Positions 15,306 through 22,616 of a DNA stretch of 31,332 bases are shown here, piece by piece. The first letter of the stretch is position 1. Every line of letters begins with the position of its first letter. Origin of the DNA: Candidatus Staskawiczbacteria bacterium (GTDB lineage Bacteria; Patescibacteriota; Minisyncoccia; Minisyncoccales; Staskawiczbacteraceae); NCBI GenBank assembly GCA_016866675.1, contig VGLO01000004.1, positions 1-31,332 on the forward strand, written 5' to 3'. The translations under genes were made by a program, and so were the position numbers. The notes under the pieces are model-generated. The model was not told the DNA's origin. It saw only the letters and a list, made by a program, of their open reading frames with translations, and searched no databases.

Positions 15306-15333
15306 ATTATATTCTTTTATCAAAAAATGTCAA
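15306..15333 (-). promoter_or_regulatory. Consensus promoter of rpoBC
   Basis: On the minus strand TTGACA (15328-15333) and TATAAT (15306-15311) are both perfect sigma-70 consensus boxes, 16 bases apart. The -35 box lies about 25 bp after the rodA stop, and the predicted start near 15299 leaves a leader of roughly 208 nt before rpoB. Confidence 0.88.
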
Positions 15334-15357
15334 GACTTTCTACTCATATTCACAATA

Positions 15358-16455
15358 TTAGTTGTATTTTGTAGCTCTAATACTCTGTAATATTCCCAGT
15401 GAAATAAAGTTTGAAATCAAACCAGATCCCCCATAACTAACAAATGGTAGGTAAATTCCAACGACAGGCAAAAGCACCAAATTCATTCCAATATTAAAAA
15501 GAAACTGAGAAATTAAAACTATTGCAAAACCAACTGCAAACAAACGAGGGAAATTGGAGTCAGACTCAATTGCAATTTTTAAAATACGCCATATTAAAAC
15601 AAGATAAAGAATAAAAAAAACTAATACTCCGATGAATCCCCATTCTTGAGATATTACAGAAAAAATAAAGTCTGTGTGAGGCTCTGGCAAAAACCCGTAC
15701 TGTACTTGAGAGCCCTGCCCCAAGCCTTCACCAAAAATTCTACCAGATCCAATAGATATTTTCGTTTGCGTCTGACTCCAAGAGCTTCCCAATACATCAT
15801 AAGGAAACAAAAATGCTGTAATTCTTTCTTTTTGATAAGGTTCTAAAACAAAACCATATGCAAAACCAGCAACTATACAAAAACTTATAAACAATATTAA
15901 AAAGTGTTTTAATTTAATCCCAGAAACAAGAAGTACGCCAATCCACATTAGCCATAGTATCATAGCTCCCCCAAGGTCAGGTTTTATAAAAATTAAGGCA
16001 GACGGAAGAATAACATATAATCCTGAAATTAAAATATGCCTTAATTTATACATTTCAACATGTCTTACAGAAAAATATTTTGCCAGAAGTATTATTAAAA
16101 TAATTTTGGCTATTTCAATTGGATCTAAAGTTATAAAGCCTATTTTATACCAACCTCTTGTGCCTCTGATTATTGGCGCAAAAAACTGAAGGCCTGCCAA
16201 TAAAGCCAGAGACAAAAAATAAAGCACTAGTATTAAATAAGGGTTGTTTCTTAAAATTCTGTAATCAAAAAAACTTATTAAAATCATAATTGAAAACCCA
16301 ACCCCAAAAAATATAAGCTGTTTTATAAAATTAGAAAAGTCGCCCTTTGCCAAACTCGTACTCCAAATTCCCGCCAACCCAAAGGCTGAAATTAAAACTG
16401 CGCTAAAAATTAGCACCCAATCTAACTTTTTAAAATGAATTGAACTAATCCTCAT
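15358..16455 (-). CDS. rodA: Rod-shape peptidoglycan glycosyltransferase RodA (SEDS family)
   Basis: SEDS proteins polymerise lipid II into peptidoglycan together with a class B penicillin-binding protein. The 365-residue protein is almost entirely hydrophobic helices (about ten). It has the family signatures EPHTDFIFSVISQEWGFIG and, near the C-terminus, GIYLPFVSYGGSGLISNFI. The N-terminus FKKLDWVLIFSAVLISAFGL resembles RodA more than FtsW, but the two are close. It begins 9 bases after ligA stops and is the last gene of the minor-pilin/ligA transcript. No terminator is visible after it; the rpoB promoter follows directly. Confidence 0.93.
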   Translation of the reverse strand: MRISSIHFKKLDWVLIFSAVLISAFGLAGIWSTSLAKGDFSNFIKQLIFFGVGFSIMILISFFDYRILRNNPYLILVLYFLSLALLAGLQFFAPIIRGTRGWYKIGFITLDPIEIAKIILIILLAKYFSVRHVEMYKLRHILISGLYVILPSALIFIKPDLGGAMILWLMWIGVLLVSGIKLKHFLILFISFCIVAGFAYGFVLEPYQKERITAFLFPYDVLGSSWSQTQTKISIGSGRIFGEGLGQGSQVQYGFLPEPHTDFIFSVISQEWGFIGVLVFFILYLVLIWRILKIAIESDSNFPRLFAVGFAIVLISQFLFNIGMNLVLLPVVGIYLPFVSYGGSGLISNFISLGILQSIRATKYN

Positions 16456-16464
16456 TGGCCATTT

Positions 16465-18456
16465 TTACTTTATTAATTCTAAAAATTCTTTTTCACCAAT
16501 AACCTTTACTCCTAATTCTTCTGCTTTTTTCAACTTTGAACCGGGCTCTGATCCTGCCACCAAAAAATCTACCTTTTCTGAAACAGACTCTGTGGTTTGT
16601 CCACCCAAGTCCCTTACTTTTTCTTTTGCCAAACTCCTCTCAATTGTTTCTAAGGTACCTGTAAAAATAAATATCTTGCCCGATAGTTTTTGGCTTTTTG
16701 TTTTTGACTTTTGGCTTTCTATTTTTACAAATTTTAAAAGTTTTTCTAAAAACTTAATATTGTCTTTCTCTTTGAGCCATTCATAAATTGACTTTGCCAC
16801 AACAGGCCCTATATTTGAAATTGAATCAAAATCTTGAAGTTCTGCTTTTTTAAAAGTATCAATTGATTTAAAATACTGAGCCAAGTCACTTGCCGTTTCC
16901 TCTCCAACATTTCTAATACCCAAAGCATAAATAAATCTTGGTAGTGTAATTTTACTTTTATCTTCAATTGACTTTATTAAGTTTTCAGCTGATTTATCGC
17001 CAAACCTATCAAGTTGGTTAACATCACCCTCTTTTAAAGAAAAGATATCACTGGGGTCTTCAACCAGCCCTTCATCAAGCAACCTATCTATTATTTTGGG
17101 GCCAAGGCCATCAATATTAAAAGCTGACCTTGAAACAAAGTGATAAAAATTCCTTCTTTTTCTTGCAAAACACTTTGAATTAGGACATCTCCACGATGCT
17201 TCTGTTTCTGACTTTTCTAGCTTGGATTTGCAACTAGGACATAATTTTGGCATTACAAAATTCTTTTCCTTGCCATTTCTTAATTCAGGCAAAACCTTAA
17301 TAATATCTGGAATTACATCTCCCGCCCTCGCCACTATTACAGTGTCTCCTATTTTTAAACCTAGCCTCTCTATTTCATCTTCATTGTGCAAAGTAGCTCT
17401 TGATATTGTTATCCCCGTCACTTGAACTGGCTCCAAATCAGCTACCGGTGTCATGGCTCCCGTCCTACCAACCTGAATTTTAATATCAATTACCTTAGTT
17501 GTTGACTGACTTTGTGGAAACTTAAAAGCTATGGCTCCCCTTGGAGCTTTTCCCACAATACCGAGTTTTTCAAAAATTTTATTATTATTTACAATTACAA
17601 CCACTCCATCAATTCCGTATTCTAACTTTTCTCTTAACTTTTGGCATTCCTCATAAAAATCAAAAACATCATTCAATGTTTTGCAATATTTATTATGAAA
17701 ATTTGTTTTAAAACCTATATTTTTTAAAATTTCGTGTCTTTCTTCGTGAGTGTCTGCGTCTTTACCTAAAACTATATCATATACGAAAGAATCTAGCTTT
17801 CTTGAAGCTGTAATCTTGGGATTTAATTGCCTTACTGATCCAGCTGCGATGTTTCTTGGATTTGCATAAAGAGGCAAACCTTTTTCTTTTTGAGATTTGT
17901 TAACCAAATCAAACTCTTTTTTTGAAATAAAGACTTCACCCCGAACGACAAGTCGTTCGGGAATTTCTAATTTTAACGGGATTGCCTCAACTGTTTTTAG
18001 ATTTTGGGTAATATCTTCACCAATTAAACCATCTCCCCGAGTAGAACCAGTTTTTAAAAAACCATCTTCATATTCCAATTCAATAGCCAAGCCATCAATT
18101 TTTAATTCGCAATAAAAATCAACCTGATTTTTTTCTTGAGGAGTAAGTAATTTTGAAATTCTCTCTAACCAATCCTTCATATCATCCTTTGAAAAAGCAT
18201 CATTAAATGAGAGCATCCTCTTTGCGTGAGAAACTTTTTTAAAATCCTTTTGTGGCTCTCCTCCAACTCTTTGAGTTGGCGAATCTATTGTAATCAATTC
18301 TGGATATTTTTGCTCTAAGTCAAAAAGCTCCTTTTTTAAGGAATCTAATGCTTCATCAGAAATCTCCTGCTTATCTTGCACATGATAGAGATGCCTGTGA
18401 TAGTTAATAGTTTCTTTTAATTTTGTAATTCTAGCTTTTGCCTCACTCTTGCTCAT
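16465..18456 (-). CDS. ligA: NAD-dependent DNA ligase
   Basis: LigA seals nicks during replication and repair using NAD. The adenylated lysine is K119 in CELKIDGLAIE. The N-terminal Ia domain has the NAD-binding Tyr/His/Tyr region (INYHRHLYHVQD). After the OB fold a four-Cys zinc finger (CPSCKSKL and RCPNSKCFARKR) and helix-hairpin-helix repeats follow, then a C-terminal BRCT domain (SGKIFIFTGTLE to the end). Length 663 is normal. The linker before BRCT (SQKSKTKSQKL) is encoded by repetitive DNA, and a 22-bp palindrome lies in the adenylation domain. It starts 6 bases after the PilX-like gene, so it is translationally close to the pilin genes. Confidence 0.98.
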   Translation of the reverse strand: MSKSEAKARITKLKETINYHRHLYHVQDKQEISDEALDSLKKELFDLEQKYPELITIDSPTQRVGGEPQKDFKKVSHAKRMLSFNDAFSKDDMKDWLERISKLLTPQEKNQVDFYCELKIDGLAIELEYEDGFLKTGSTRGDGLIGEDITQNLKTVEAIPLKLEIPERLVVRGEVFISKKEFDLVNKSQKEKGLPLYANPRNIAAGSVRQLNPKITASRKLDSFVYDIVLGKDADTHEERHEILKNIGFKTNFHNKYCKTLNDVFDFYEECQKLREKLEYGIDGVVVIVNNNKIFEKLGIVGKAPRGAIAFKFPQSQSTTKVIDIKIQVGRTGAMTPVADLEPVQVTGITISRATLHNEDEIERLGLKIGDTVIVARAGDVIPDIIKVLPELRNGKEKNFVMPKLCPSCKSKLEKSETEASWRCPNSKCFARKRRNFYHFVSRSAFNIDGLGPKIIDRLLDEGLVEDPSDIFSLKEGDVNQLDRFGDKSAENLIKSIEDKSKITLPRFIYALGIRNVGEETASDLAQYFKSIDTFKKAELQDFDSISNIGPVVAKSIYEWLKEKDNIKFLEKLLKFVKIESQKSKTKSQKLSGKIFIFTGTLETIERSLAKEKVRDLGGQTTESVSEKVDFLVAGSEPGSKLKKAEELGVKVIGEKEFLELIK
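16685..16727. repeat. Short-motif repeat inside the ligA linker
   Basis: ttttggcttt occurs at 16688-16697 and again at 16709-16718, separated by ttgtttttgac. It encodes the variable Ser/Lys/Gln linker before the BRCT domain. Its composition resembles the intergenic short-motif repeats of this window. Confidence 0.4.
17940..17961. repeat. 22-bp palindrome inside ligA
   Basis: cccgaacgac (17940-17949) and gtcgttcggg (17952-17961) are perfect 10-bp inverted repeats around two bases. In the ligA frame it encodes PERLVVRG, just before the conserved RGEVF segment. Length equals that of the ftsK palindrome. Confidence 0.6.
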
Positions 18457-18462
18457 ATTATT

Positions 18463-19491
18463 TTATGGTTTTAAGCAAATTCTCACATGAACAGACCCTG
18501 AATTTTTTTGATAACTTCCCTGAATATTGTTTCCTGATATTTTAATTGCGTTTACAATGAAAGTCAAAAAATCTCCCCTTTCAAGGTCAACTGAAGCTGT
18601 AAAATATCTTGTTGTATTTGCAACTTGTGTCATGACATTTCCGGTTCCAGGCGGCACATCAATTGTTGTCCCACCAAATTCTATATCCCAATTTGAAACC
18701 CTTTGCCCTCCCGGTGGAGTTAGGGGCGCAGGAGAAAATTGAACAGCATCATTTTTAATTACATAAAAATTACCTCCATGAACTCTTCTTGAACCACCCG
18801 GAGGACTTGCATTTGGCCAGTTCCACCATGTATAGGGAGCATAAGATGCATTACTAAGCCCAACAGGAGAATAAATTGTTAAATAATATGTTCCGTCGGG
18901 TTTGCTGGTTGGAAAATTATATCTAATACCAGTACTCGATGTGCTATTTATCACAACTTCATCAAAGTTTGAAGTACATGGATTATTTGTGAGTTTTACT
19001 ATATTGTTATTGGTCACAGTTGTACATTTTTGCAAATTTGAAGAAGTATTATTGTAGACTCCTTGAGAGTTAATACATATTATTGAAGTATTTGGGCTCT
19101 GAGGGTCTGAAGTAGTAATAGTTGAGTCTATGTAAAACTTTCTTCCATTAAAGACCGATTCATACTTTAATCTACATCCATTGCAACTAATAGGTGAGCA
19201 TCCCGTAGGATAAGACTCTGTTAATGAGCAACTACTACAGTCAGGTCCCACACATGAGTTGCATACACTACAAAAACCGGTTGCTCCGTTTTGTGGAACT
19301 AAACTTTTAAACAAATAACCTGTTTTTTCAATTCCTGAATGAGCTGCATAGAAAGATGAAACAGTGCTTGAAATATTACCCACCAATTTTAATTTTCCAG
19401 CCAATATTGTACTAAAACCCAAAACCACCGATAACATTACGGTTAAAATAATAAAAACTATTATAAGTGATACACCTTTTTGGCTTTCCAT
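18463..19491 (-). CDS. PilX-like minor pilin with a cysteine-rich insert
   Basis: The N-terminus ESQKGVSLIIVFIILTVMLS is a prepilin peptidase site (cleavage after Gly6) followed by a long hydrophobic helix. The helix ends in FYAAHSGIEKTGY, the pattern of PilX/GspK-type proteins, and like them it lacks the Glu at mature position 5. Residues 74-106 hold eight cysteines, mostly as CxxC. The rest (to 342) is Ser/Thr/Asn-rich and probably beta-structured. The family is long compared with PilX of Pseudomonas. It overlaps the PilW-like gene by one base, and ligA starts 6 bases after it. Probably sits at the pilus tip; the role of the Cys cluster is unknown. Confidence 0.75.
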   Translation of the reverse strand: MESQKGVSLIIVFIILTVMLSVVLGFSTILAGKLKLVGNISSTVSSFYAAHSGIEKTGYLFKSLVPQNGATGFCSVCNSCVGPDCSSCSLTESYPTGCSPISCNGCRLKYESVFNGRKFYIDSTITTSDPQSPNTSIICINSQGVYNNTSSNLQKCTTVTNNNIVKLTNNPCTSNFDEVVINSTSSTGIRYNFPTSKPDGTYYLTIYSPVGLSNASYAPYTWWNWPNASPPGGSRRVHGGNFYVIKNDAVQFSPAPLTPPGGQRVSNWDIEFGGTTIDVPPGTGNVMTQVANTTRYFTASVDLERGDFLTFIVNAIKISGNNIQGSYQKNSGSVHVRICLKP

Positions 19492-20096
19492 TATGGAGTA
19501 TTTAATTCAAGTGGCGAAACAGTTGTCTGAACAACCCTTGTTTGTGGCCCTCTTGAATCGTTTATCGTAGCTTTCATTAAAATTGAAAGTCTGTGTTGAG
19601 TCAAATCTCCTCCTTGAGACGCTTGAATTGACTTATTGCCGTCTATTACAAACCTTAAATATTCAACATCGAAGTCAGTTGATAAAATATTTTGAGGGCT
19701 TAAAGCTCCTATTTTTTGCTTGAAAAATCCACTTGTATCTAAGAAAAACTCTACACACTCGTTTTCCTTATTAATAAATTTTACCCCATCATAAAAACTC
19801 TCCGAAGCATTAAAATGAGTCAAAAGATATGTTGCATTGATAAAGCCCGATCCAAGACAACTACCATTTACATCTTTCTTGGCAGTTTGAGCCATTTTTG
19901 AAAAGTTTTCTAAAGCATAACTTATTTGCGAAAACATTTCTTGCTCTTTTAAAGATCTTCCCTGATTTTGAATCATTGCAACAAAAATACTACTGGTAAT
20001 GCCAATAACAATAACCAATATGGTCAAAACAATCACTAACTCCAACAATGAAAAACCTTTTTGATTAAATAACTTATAATCAATTATTTTATTCAT
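19491..20096 (-). CDS. PilW-like minor pilin
   Basis: A class III-type prepilin N-terminus: a 14-residue leader ending QKG, then FSLLELVIVLTILVIVIG with Glu at mature position 5 and a single N-terminal helix. The segment after the helix (QISYALENFSKMAQTAKK) matches the PilW/PilJ style of minor pilin. Length is 201. It overlaps the PilV-like gene by 8 bases and the PilX-like gene by 1 base, which indicates translational coupling. Assignment as PilW rests mainly on position and helix pattern. Confidence 0.72.
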   Translation of the reverse strand: MNKIIDYKLFNQKGFSLLELVIVLTILVIVIGITSSIFVAMIQNQGRSLKEQEMFSQISYALENFSKMAQTAKKDVNGSCLGSGFINATYLLTHFNASESFYDGVKFINKENECVEFFLDTSGFFKQKIGALSPQNILSTDFDVEYLRFVIDGNKSIQASQGGDLTQHRLSILMKATINDSRGPQTRVVQTTVSPLELNTP

Positions 20097-20592
20097 ATAA
20101 GTAATCTATTAACTCAAAGCTTAGCTGTTTTTCGTTATAATTCCAAAAAACCTGTACTGTGATTTTTAATACACTATTTAAAGAATCATCAATTGTAATC
20201 TTTCTCTTAAACTTTGAGGGAATGCCAACATCATAACTATAAAAACCATCTGCGTTTTCATTCAAATAATTATTATCATTATAATTTTTTATTTTATTTT
20301 CATTTGATTCTACAGATGTTTCTGTCTTGTAATCTGCCTGACATCCATTGCCACAGTTTTTTAGGTTTTTATCCCAATTATCATCATTTACCAAATTATT
20401 GTCTCTAATATTTCTTACAATCTCCATTCCCTCTTTTGCCAGGTAAATTGCTGTCAGTCTTGATGATATTGTGTTTGTTAAAACAATAAAGTTGGAAAAT
20501 ATACCGTAAATTACAATGATTCCAAGAGCAAGAATGGCAATAGAGGCCATCATTTCAATCATTGAAAAACCTTTATTGTATTTAATGCTCAT
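20089..20592 (-). CDS. PilV-like minor pilin
   Basis: The leader MSIKYNKG is followed by FSMIEMMASIAILALGIIVI, with Glu at mature position 5 and the ALGI pattern of PilV/GspI proteins. It is followed by LAKEGMEIVRNIRDNN, a typical PilV post-helix segment. Length 167. It starts 4 bases after the FimT/GspH-like gene in the same transcript. Probable tip-complex subunit of the type IV pilus. Confidence 0.75.
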   Translation of the reverse strand: MSIKYNKGFSMIEMMASIAILALGIIVIYGIFSNFIVLTNTISSRLTAIYLAKEGMEIVRNIRDNNLVNDDNWDKNLKNCGNGCQADYKTETSVESNENKIKNYNDNNYLNENADGFYSYDVGIPSKFKRKITIDDSLNSVLKITVQVFWNYNEKQLSFELIDYLYE

Positions 20593-20596
20593 ATAT

Positions 20597-21151
20597 TTAT
20601 TTTACCTCAATTAATCCAGCTGTATTTACTATTACCTTTTTTGTTTTAGATGAATCAGATTCTAAAGAAAAAATAAATTCAGCACTACTTTGTCCAAAAT
20701 TCAACTGGTTTATTGAAGTTTCAATCTTAGAGCTACTAAAATTAACACTGGTTTTATTTAAAGAAACATTATTTATTTGTTGAAATTTTACCCCTTTTTC
20801 ACTTAAACTAAAATCAGAATTTAAAATTATATAATCTGCACTATCATATTGTTTGTTTCCCGGACTTTTATCAGCATAAATTATATATTTCTTACTTCCT
20901 AATCCCAAAATATCAACAAACACACCATAACCATCAATTTGACGCTCAATGCCAGAAGAATCTTTATACAGCGCACCAGATAAAGCCATTTCTTGGGCAA
21001 TCCTTAAATCTTGTTGAAAGTTATTAGCCTGCCTGATAAGAGAAAGATTTGCTTTAATTTGCGGAAACCCCGCAATAGAAACAGCTAATAAAATTGATAT
21101 CACAGAAACTACTACCAAAAGTTCAACAATTGAAAAACCTTTTGCCTTCAT
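20597..21151 (-). CDS. FimT/GspH-like minor pilin
   Basis: The very short leader MKAKG is followed by FSIVELLVVVSVISILLAVS (Glu at mature position 5), and the segment QANNFQQDLRIAQEMALSGA is characteristic of the GspH/FimT family. Length 184. Its ATG overlaps the end of pilD by 4 bases (ATGA). In some bacteria FimT binds DNA for uptake; that function is not shown here. Confidence 0.78.
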   Translation of the reverse strand: MKAKGFSIVELLVVVSVISILLAVSIAGFPQIKANLSLIRQANNFQQDLRIAQEMALSGALYKDSSGIERQIDGYGVFVDILGLGSKKYIIYADKSPGNKQYDSADYIILNSDFSLSEKGVKFQQINNVSLNKTSVNFSSSKIETSINQLNFGQSSAEFIFSLESDSSKTKKVIVNTAGLIEVK

Positions 21152-22005
21152 AGAATAATAAAAAAGTTAATATACCAACTAACAATATCTTTGCCAAAAA
21201 ACATTGTAAAAACCGTTCCTAAAATCAAAAATGGGGCAAATGGTACTTGGCTTTTTAATCCCTTTTTACTAAAAATAATTAGTACTAAACCCACTAAAGC
21301 ACCTAATAAAAATGACAAAAATAATCCAACCAATATATCTGGAAAACCTAGTATTAATCCTAGTAAAATAGCTAGTTTTACATCTCCAAAACCAATCCAA
21401 TTGCCTTCTGAAATAATAAAAATTAATAGAAAAAATAAGGAGGTACCTATTGCAGAAAGTAGGGCGTCAAAAAATAAAAAGTTGCTATTAAAAAATAACT
21501 GATATAAAAATGTGACTACTATTGCTGGTACTAAAACTTTATCAGGAATAATGTAATGCTTTAAATCGTAAACAAATATAACAATTAATGAGCTGACAAC
21601 ATAAAGTAAAAATAAAATGTTTAAAAATTGAACAATTGAAAATTGATTGAAAATTGCCTGTCCTCCAAAGCCTTGGTAAAGGAGGGAAAATTGAAAATCA
21701 GCTTTCAGAATGCCCTGATGGGCAAGGAAAATTATAACAAATATTAATCCTGTTGATATTTCTACCAATGGGTATTGCCAAGATATTTTTTTGCCACAAT
21801 ACCTGCACTTTCCAGACAAAAATATGTAGCTTAAAACAGGAAACAAATCTTTCCAACTTAAAGCGTGCTTACAATTTGGGCAATAAGACCTTCCTAAAAT
21901 ACTTTCTTCCTTTTCAAGCCTATATATTAAGCAATTCAAAAAGCTTCCTATAGATAAACCAAAGATAAAAACTAAAAACGAAAAGACTGCTAAAATATAC
22001 TGCAT
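21148..22005 (-). CDS. pilD: Prepilin peptidase / N-methyltransferase PilD
   Basis: PilD cleaves the leaders of prepilins at the membrane and usually methylates the new N-terminus. The N-terminal cytoplasmic domain has two Cys pairs (CPNC and CRYC), as in the methyltransferase-competent form. The two catalytic aspartates are in DLKHYIIPD and in GFGDVKLA (the GxGD motif). About eight hydrophobic segments are present and the length (285) is normal. The loop LYQGFGGQA, between the N-terminal domain and the next helix, is encoded by a repeat-like element. The ATG is only 14 nt after the pilA terminator hairpin and no separate promoter is seen. Confidence 0.96.
   Translation of the reverse strand: MQYILAVFSFLVFIFGLSIGSFLNCLIYRLEKEESILGRSYCPNCKHALSWKDLFPVLSYIFLSGKCRYCGKKISWQYPLVEISTGLIFVIIFLAHQGILKADFQFSLLYQGFGGQAIFNQFSIVQFLNILFLLYVVSSLIVIFVYDLKHYIIPDKVLVPAIVVTFLYQLFFNSNFLFFDALLSAIGTSLFFLLIFIISEGNWIGFGDVKLAILLGLILGFPDILVGLFLSFLLGALVGLVLIIFSKKGLKSQVPFAPFLILGTVFTMFFGKDIVSWYINFFIIL
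21655..21690 (-). repeat. Repeat-like element inserted in the pilD coding sequence
   Basis: cctcc (21662-21666) and ggagg (21681-21685) flank aaagccttggtaaa, which itself contains ccaa/ttgg. The element is embedded among several attgaaaa copies (21627-21697). It encodes LYQGFGGQ in a loop between membrane segments. The minus strand resembles the element in ssb at 4043-4070. Confidence 0.5.
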
Positions 22006-22021
22006 ATTTTAGAATTTTAAC

Positions 22022-22057
22022 ATTAAAAAACACCCTTTTAAAGGGGTGTTTTTTAAT
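22022..22057. terminator. Terminator after the major pilin gene
   Basis: attaaaaaacaccc (22022-22035) and gggtgttttttaat (22044-22057) form a perfect 14-bp stem with the inner T/A pairs extending it. It directly follows the pilA stop (22064-22066) and precedes pilD by 16 bases. Confidence 0.87.
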
Positions 22058-22063
22058 TTATCT

Positions 22064-22510
22064 CTAGTCAGAGCAAGTTCCAGAACCAGCCAATATTCCG
22101 TCTGCGCATCTTGAAGCACAAGCAGTAGCTGTTGCCTTTTTATACCCGGTAGAATCAACGCAATAAGTACCGTTAGTTGTATCATAAAGAGTAGCGCAAC
22201 CACAAATCTGACTACTAGTATCTGTTTTTTCACCAGTAATAATAGTTTTACCAGCTCCAACAATAGCATCTGCTGGTGTGTCATATCCTGGGTTGGTAGC
22301 CGCATCAAATCCAGCATAACTTCCATTTTGATCATACCAAACTGCCATATTTGTTAATATGGTTGCCATGTTTCCCTTAATTGCAGCATCCTTTCCTTTG
22401 TTAATGTATTGTGTCACATTAACCAAAACAATTGCAGCCAAAACAGCTATGATTGCAACAACAACCAATAACTCAATAATTGTAAAACCTTTTTGTTTTT
22501 TGTTAAACAT
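22064..22510 (-). CDS. pilA: Major type IV pilin
   Basis: The main fibre subunit. The prepilin leader MFNKKQKG is cleaved after Gly8, and the mature protein starts FTIIELLVVVAIIAVLAAIV with Glu at position 5 and a long helix. The globular part carries six cysteines (103, 105, 117, 131, 135, 146). I use the ATG at 22510. The in-frame ATG 42 bases upstream (22552) falls almost on the predicted transcription start and would give an unusually long leader peptide. The gene has its own promoter and terminator, which fits a strongly expressed single-gene unit inside the pilus cluster. Assignment as major pilin is from this isolation and its position beside pilC and pilD. Confidence 0.87.
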   Translation of the reverse strand: MFNKKQKGFTIIELLVVVAIIAVLAAIVLVNVTQYINKGKDAAIKGNMATILTNMAVWYDQNGSYAGFDAATNPGYDTPADAIVGAGKTIITGEKTDTSSQICGCATLYDTTNGTYCVDSTGYKKATATACASRCADGILAGSGTCSD

Positions 22511-22561
22511 TTTTATTTTAGATAAATTAAACTCGACCTTTTCAATTTGCATTATTTACTA

Positions 22562-22589
22562 ATTATATAACATAGAAAAACTTAAACAA
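22562..22589 (-). promoter_or_regulatory. Promoter of pilA
   Basis: On the minus strand TTGTTT (22584-22589) and a perfect TATAAT (22562-22567) are 16 bases apart. Transcription would start near 22555, leaving about 45 nt before the ATG at 22510. Confidence 0.65.
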
Positions 22590-22616
22590 TAGCCACTGTG
22601 GATAAATATCGATCTC

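Noticed and set aside
22009..22335. 108-codon minus-strand open frame rich in Leu
   Set aside because: It is a frame-shifted reading of the major pilin gene and its terminator; the pilin frame has the prepilin motif.
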